A stretch of 8,134 nucleotides of DNA from Candidatus Thorarchaeota archaeon (lineage in GTDB: Archaea > Asgardarchaeota > Thorarchaeia > Thorarchaeales > Thorarchaeaceae): contig SDOA01000155.1 in assembly GCA_004524595.1 (NCBI GenBank), positions 1 through 8,134 of the forward strand, in the 5' to 3' direction. Below the pieces are notes generated by a model that made no database searches, was not told where the DNA came from, and was given only the letters and a program-made list of their open reading frames with translations. Shown piece after piece: positions 5,857 to 8,134 of the stretch. A program made the position numbers and the translations under genes. The first letter of the stretch is position 1. Every line of letters begins with the position of its first letter.

Positions 5857-5870
5857 CTATTAATCTCTTC
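5857..5870 (-). promoter_or_regulatory. BRE/TATA-like promoter for the FKBP gene
   Basis: Read on the minus strand: purine-rich GAAGAG then ATTAATAG, centred 25 bases before the ATG at 5835. That predicts transcription beginning at the start codon. A very similar GAAAGAGTAG-ATTAATTA precedes purH. Confidence 0.45.
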
Positions 5871-5914
5871 GCTAACAGAAGACTTGAAGTATCACTAAGA
5901 GATTCAACTTTTGT

Positions 5915-5926
5915 CGAAACTATAAG
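5915..5926 (+). promoter_or_regulatory. BRE/TATA promoter for the SH3-like gene
   Basis: CGAAAC followed by TATAAG, the best BRE/TATA match in the window. Transcription would begin near 5948-5950, giving a leader of about 20 bases that contains the GAGG at 5956-5959. Confidence 0.5.
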
Positions 5927-5955
5927 TTTAGATTCAAGGAGTATTCAAAATATGT

Positions 5956-5959
5956 GAGG
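5956..5959 (+). promoter_or_regulatory. Shine-Dalgarno of the SH3-like gene
   Basis: GAGG ends ten bases before the ATG at 5970. It is only one base before the in-frame TTG at 5961, which rules that codon out as the start. Confidence 0.5.
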
Positions 5960-5969
5960 TTTGTCCACT

Positions 5970-6212
5970 ATGATGAACAAGTTACAAGACTTAATGGAGA
6001 AAGAAATACCTATTGAGGTCATTATCGATACAGGCGATGAAGATGGACATTACAACTCTATCAGGGGGACTATCAAAAATGTTGGTCGGGATTATGTCGA
6101 AATCAGCAGAGGACCCTATCAAGATGAAAAATCACGGTACAATGTGGATGAAGTACGGACAATTGTACCAATGAGTAGAATTGCAGAGATCAATTGTTAC
6201 CTGAAGAAATAG
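5970..6212 (+). CDS. Small SH3-barrel/Sm-like protein of unknown function
   Basis: An 80-residue soluble protein, mostly beta. After a short N-terminal helix (MMNKLQDLMEKE) come strand IPIEVIID (13-20), a charged turn (TGDEDGHYN), strand SIRGTIKNVG (30-39), strand DYVEISRG (41-48), a charged loop (50-62) and the closing strands RTIVPMSRIAEINCY (63-77). The order is that of a small SH3-like barrel; the 'x-G-x-I-x-x-V-G-x-D-Y-V-E-I' run followed by 'I-V-P-x-x-x-I-A-E-I' resembles Sm/LSm-like and other RNA- or protein-binding barrels, but the Sm signature (D-x-x-M-N) is missing. I do not assign a family. I start at ATG 5970, ten bases after GAGG; ATG 5973 is a close alternative. Its promoter region is shared with FKBP, and it ends only 5 bases from the purH stop. 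Confidence 0.78.
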   Translation: MMNKLQDLMEKEIPIEVIIDTGDEDGHYNSIRGTIKNVGRDYVEISRGPYQDEKSRYNVDEVRTIVPMSRIAEINCYLKK

Positions 6213-6217
6213 GAACT

Positions 6218-7714
6218 TCAATGAAGGAATGCTCTAAGACCAGACCAAACTAGAGCTATACCAGATTCATCAGCAGCAGTGATAGACTCATTGTCTCTAA
6301 TTGAACCGCCAGGTGCAATTATTGCAGTTATCCCAAGTTCAACAGCCGCATCAATAGAGTCTCTATAGGGAAAGAATGCGTCAGATGCCATGACTGCACC
6401 TTTCGTGCGTTCCTTTGCCCGACTTAAAGCAAGTTCAACTGCACCAATCCGGGAAGTCTGCCCCATACCAATCCCTAGGGTTCGAGTGCCCTTGCTTATT
6501 ACAGCAGCATTAGATTTCACATACTTGACAACTTTCCATGCAAATAGGAGGTCCTTCAGTTCATATGAAGTGGGCGTTCTCTTTGAAACCACTGTGATAT
6601 CCCCCTCACTGATGACACGAGAATCCGTTGTCTGAACCAAAATGCCGTTTGGAATAGATCGAAATGAAAGTCGTGGAATCTCAAAATGGTTTATTGTACA
6701 GAGAATTAGTTTCGACTTCTTTTTGAGTGTTGTAAGAGCTTCTGATTCGTAGCTTGGGGCTATGATCGCATCCACAAACATTGCATTGAGTTTGATTGCA
6801 AGTTCTGTAGTAATGGGACGATTAAAGCCCATGACAGATCCAAATGCCGAGAGGGTATCGGTTTCAAATGCGTGATCAAACGCGGTTTCAATATCAATAG
6901 CTGATGCAAATCCACAGGGACTTGAATGTTTGATTATACCACAGGATGGCATTTCATGTTCAGATAGAATCCCAAGTGCTGCATAGAAATCAACGAGATT
7001 ATTGTACGATATATCCTTTCCATGAATTTGTTTGTAGAAAGGAGTCTTGCTTGACTCAAGATAATACTTGGCTTCTTGATGCCAGTTCTCGCCATAACGC
7101 AGATCTTGCGGATTATCAAATGCAAGTACAAAACTTGTAGGCATTTTTTCACTCTTTGAAAAGTATTGGCTTATTGCCGCATCATATTTAGCTGTATACA
7201 GAAATACCTTCTTTGCAAGTTCTTTTCGTAGCTCTAGAGGGACTTCATCATTCAGTATGGCGGCACTTACTTGATCATAATCTTGCGGAGATGAAACAAC
7301 AATAACTTCTGGATAATTTTTGGCTGCAGCCCGAAGAAGAGTAACTCCACCGATGTCTATGTTCTCTAGAGCATCTTTCTCTGAGTGAGTCTTTGAAATG
7401 ACCTCTTCGAATGGGTAGAGATTTACAACAACAAGTCCGACAGGTGGTATATCCAAATTCCTCATCTCTTCGTGTTGATCCTTCAAGCCAAGGATTCCAC
7501 CTAGCAGTATAGGATGGAGTGTTTTTACTCTTCCATTAAGAATTTCAGGGAATTTCGTAAAATTAGAAACGGTTCTAACAGGTATATCTGATGACATAAG
7601 AAGACCCGCAGTCTTACCAGTGCTAATAAAATCATAGCGAGAAGAGATGCTCTTACAGAATTCAACTATCCCAATCTTATCATAGACGCTGATCAGTCCA
7701 AGTCTTCTCATCAT
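6218..7714 (-). CDS. purH: Bifunctional AICAR formyltransferase / IMP cyclohydrolase
   Basis: Carries out the last two steps of de novo IMP synthesis in the cytoplasm: formyl transfer from 10-formyl-THF (or an archaeal analogue) to AICAR, then ring closure. 498 residues, full length. Residues 1-190 are the MGS-like IMP cyclohydrolase domain (GLISVYDKIGIVEF 6-19, STGKTAGLL 31-39, GRVKTLHP 61-68, DIGGVTLLRAAAKN 120-133). Residues 195-498 are the formyltransferase domain, with LRYGENWHQ (205-213), catalytic K262-H263 in KHSSPCG, AFGSVMGFNRP (290-300), SNAAVISKG (401-409), SDAFFPYRDSID (444-455) and PGGSIRD (468-474). Bacterial homologues usually read STGGTA, RYGENPHQ and KHNNPCG, so the copy is divergent but keeps the key residues. 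The frame is open to ATG 7729; I prefer ATG 7714, six bases after GGTG and just after the transcription start predicted from ATTAATTA at 7743-7750. No other purine gene is nearby. Confidence 0.96.
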   Translation of the reverse strand: MMRRLGLISVYDKIGIVEFCKSISSRYDFISTGKTAGLLMSSDIPVRTVSNFTKFPEILNGRVKTLHPILLGGILGLKDQHEEMRNLDIPPVGLVVVNLYPFEEVISKTHSEKDALENIDIGGVTLLRAAAKNYPEVIVVSSPQDYDQVSAAILNDEVPLELRKELAKKVFLYTAKYDAAISQYFSKSEKMPTSFVLAFDNPQDLRYGENWHQEAKYYLESSKTPFYKQIHGKDISYNNLVDFYAALGILSEHEMPSCGIIKHSSPCGFASAIDIETAFDHAFETDTLSAFGSVMGFNRPITTELAIKLNAMFVDAIIAPSYESEALTTLKKKSKLILCTINHFEIPRLSFRSIPNGILVQTTDSRVISEGDITVVSKRTPTSYELKDLLFAWKVVKYVKSNAAVISKGTRTLGIGMGQTSRIGAVELALSRAKERTKGAVMASDAFFPYRDSIDAAVELGITAIIAPGGSIRDNESITAADESGIALVWSGLRAFLH

Positions 7715-7742
7715 TTTGCACACCATCATTATGGCAAAATCA

Positions 7743-7760
7743 TAATTAATCTACTCTTTC
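7743..7760 (-). promoter_or_regulatory. BRE/TATA-like promoter for purH
   Basis: The minus strand reads GAAAGAGTAG then ATTAATTA. Transcription would begin near 7721, downstream of the ATG codons at 7729 and 7726, which favours the ATG at 7714 as the true start. Confidence 0.45.
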
Positions 7761-7799
7761 GCTTAGTCGTTCTTCCGCTCGTGCTGTTCTACATAAAAA

Positions 7800-7828
7800 T
7801 TGATTGATAAAATTCCGAATTTGATTGA
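7800..7828 (+). repeat. Two TTGATTGA boxes 21 bases apart
   Basis: TTGATTGA occurs at 7800-7807 and 7821-7828, two helical turns apart, just before the TATA-like run at 7838-7845. A third copy lies at 970-977 before nadE. They could be activator or repressor sites, but the motif is short. Confidence 0.25.
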
Positions 7829-7837
7829 CACATTGAG

Positions 7838-7845
7838 CTTATATT
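7838..7845 (+). promoter_or_regulatory. Possible TATA box for the right-edge gene
   Basis: CTTATATT about 56 bases before the ATG at 7898 would start transcription near 7868 and leave a leader of about 30 bases containing GGTTGA. Confidence 0.35.
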
Positions 7846-7897
7846 GACATTTGTTCATAGTCCAACCTTCCATTCGATTTACTATGTGGTTGAAATT

Positions 7898-8134
7898 ATG
7901 TCTAAAAGTAAAAAAACAAAGACAAGTCCAAAGAAGCCAATCGCGCTCATAGCTATGATTGTTATTCTTATTGGTACGAATCTTGCAACGATCTACTACT
8001 TTACTCTCTATCGACCATCAATTCCAGCTGAAGATGTACCACTAAATATTAGCGATGTCATGGATAATCCAGTGACATACATTGGAAAGACCTTTACAAT
8101 TACTGGGTATTATGTCATCTCAGCAGGATATCCA
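7898..8134 (+). CDS. Membrane-anchored protein with possible OB-like ectodomain, cut at the right edge
   Basis: The first 79 residues are present and the frame stays open to the window end. Residues 1-14 are basic and lysine-rich (MSKSKKTKTSPKKP), residues 15-35 a hydrophobic helix (IALIAMIVILIGTNLATIYYF), then a short linker (RPSIPAED) and the start of a beta domain. The positive-inside rule puts the rest outside the cell. The run ISDVMDNPVTYIGK (51-64) followed by TFTITGYYVIS (65-75) has the 'D-x-x-x-N-P-x-x-Y-x-G-K-x-x-x-x-x-G-Y' pattern seen at the start of OB-fold domains such as the bacterial BOF type. The match rests on one strand pair only. A weak GGTTGA lies upstream of the ATG. It is divergent from purH. 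The product cannot be named from this fragment. Confidence 0.75.
   Translation, partial: MSKSKKTKTSPKKPIALIAMIVILIGTNLATIYYFTLYRPSIPAEDVPLNISDVMDNPVTYIGKTFTITGYYVISAGYP

Noticed and set aside
1..8134. Defence island, CRISPR, mobile element or biosynthetic cluster
   Set aside because: I looked for regularly spaced repeats, transposase or integrase motifs, terminal inverted repeats, tRNA-like folds and multi-gene same-strand operons. None was seen; the genes are mostly single units on alternating strands.

Overview
The window looks like a stretch of archaeal chromosome: short, separately transcribed genes on alternating strands, AT-rich gaps, and BRE/TATA-like promoter elements about 25 bases before several starts (two apparently leaderless or nearly so), mixed with Shine-Dalgarno-led genes. 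An ammonia-dependent NAD synthetase without a glutaminase domain, a luciferase-fold (probably F420-dependent) oxidoreductase and a membrane-anchored protein rich in N-glycosylation sequons fit this. A FKBP12-like prolyl isomerase, a FYVE/PHD-spaced zinc finger and a bacterial-type PurH make an Asgard lineage an attractive guess, but no marker gene here proves it. I see no tRNA, rRNA, CRISPR array, IS element or integrase.

Layout. Bases 1-60 hold the 5' end of a minus-strand VWA-domain gene. Plus-strand genes follow for a seven-helix membrane protein (208-900) and nadE (996-1778). A minus-strand block comes next: a zinc-ribbon protein of unknown function (1938-2627), a membrane-anchored metallo-beta-lactamase-fold protein (2812-3633, with a hairpin terminator behind it) and a luciferase-like oxidoreductase (3718-4569). 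A small TPR protein (4758-5093, plus) is convergent with an eight-cysteine zinc-finger protein (5144-5416, minus), which lies behind a FKBP-type isomerase (5506-5835, minus). Divergent from FKBP is a small SH3-barrel-like protein (5970-6212, plus) that ends 5 bases from the stop of minus-strand purH (6218-7714). The right edge cuts a membrane-anchored protein with a possible OB-like ectodomain (7898 onward, plus).

How the genes work together. There is no obvious operon. NadE and PurH are housekeeping enzymes (last step of NAD synthesis; last two steps of IMP synthesis). Most other genes are single units with their own promoter-like sequence. No multi-gene defence, secretion or mobile system is visible. 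The most unusual points are the FYVE/PHD-like zinc-finger protein next to a FKBP12-like isomerase, the TTCTANTAGAA palindromes on both sides of the unknown zinc-ribbon gene, and the probably extracytoplasmic, sequon-rich metallo-beta-lactamase-fold protein.
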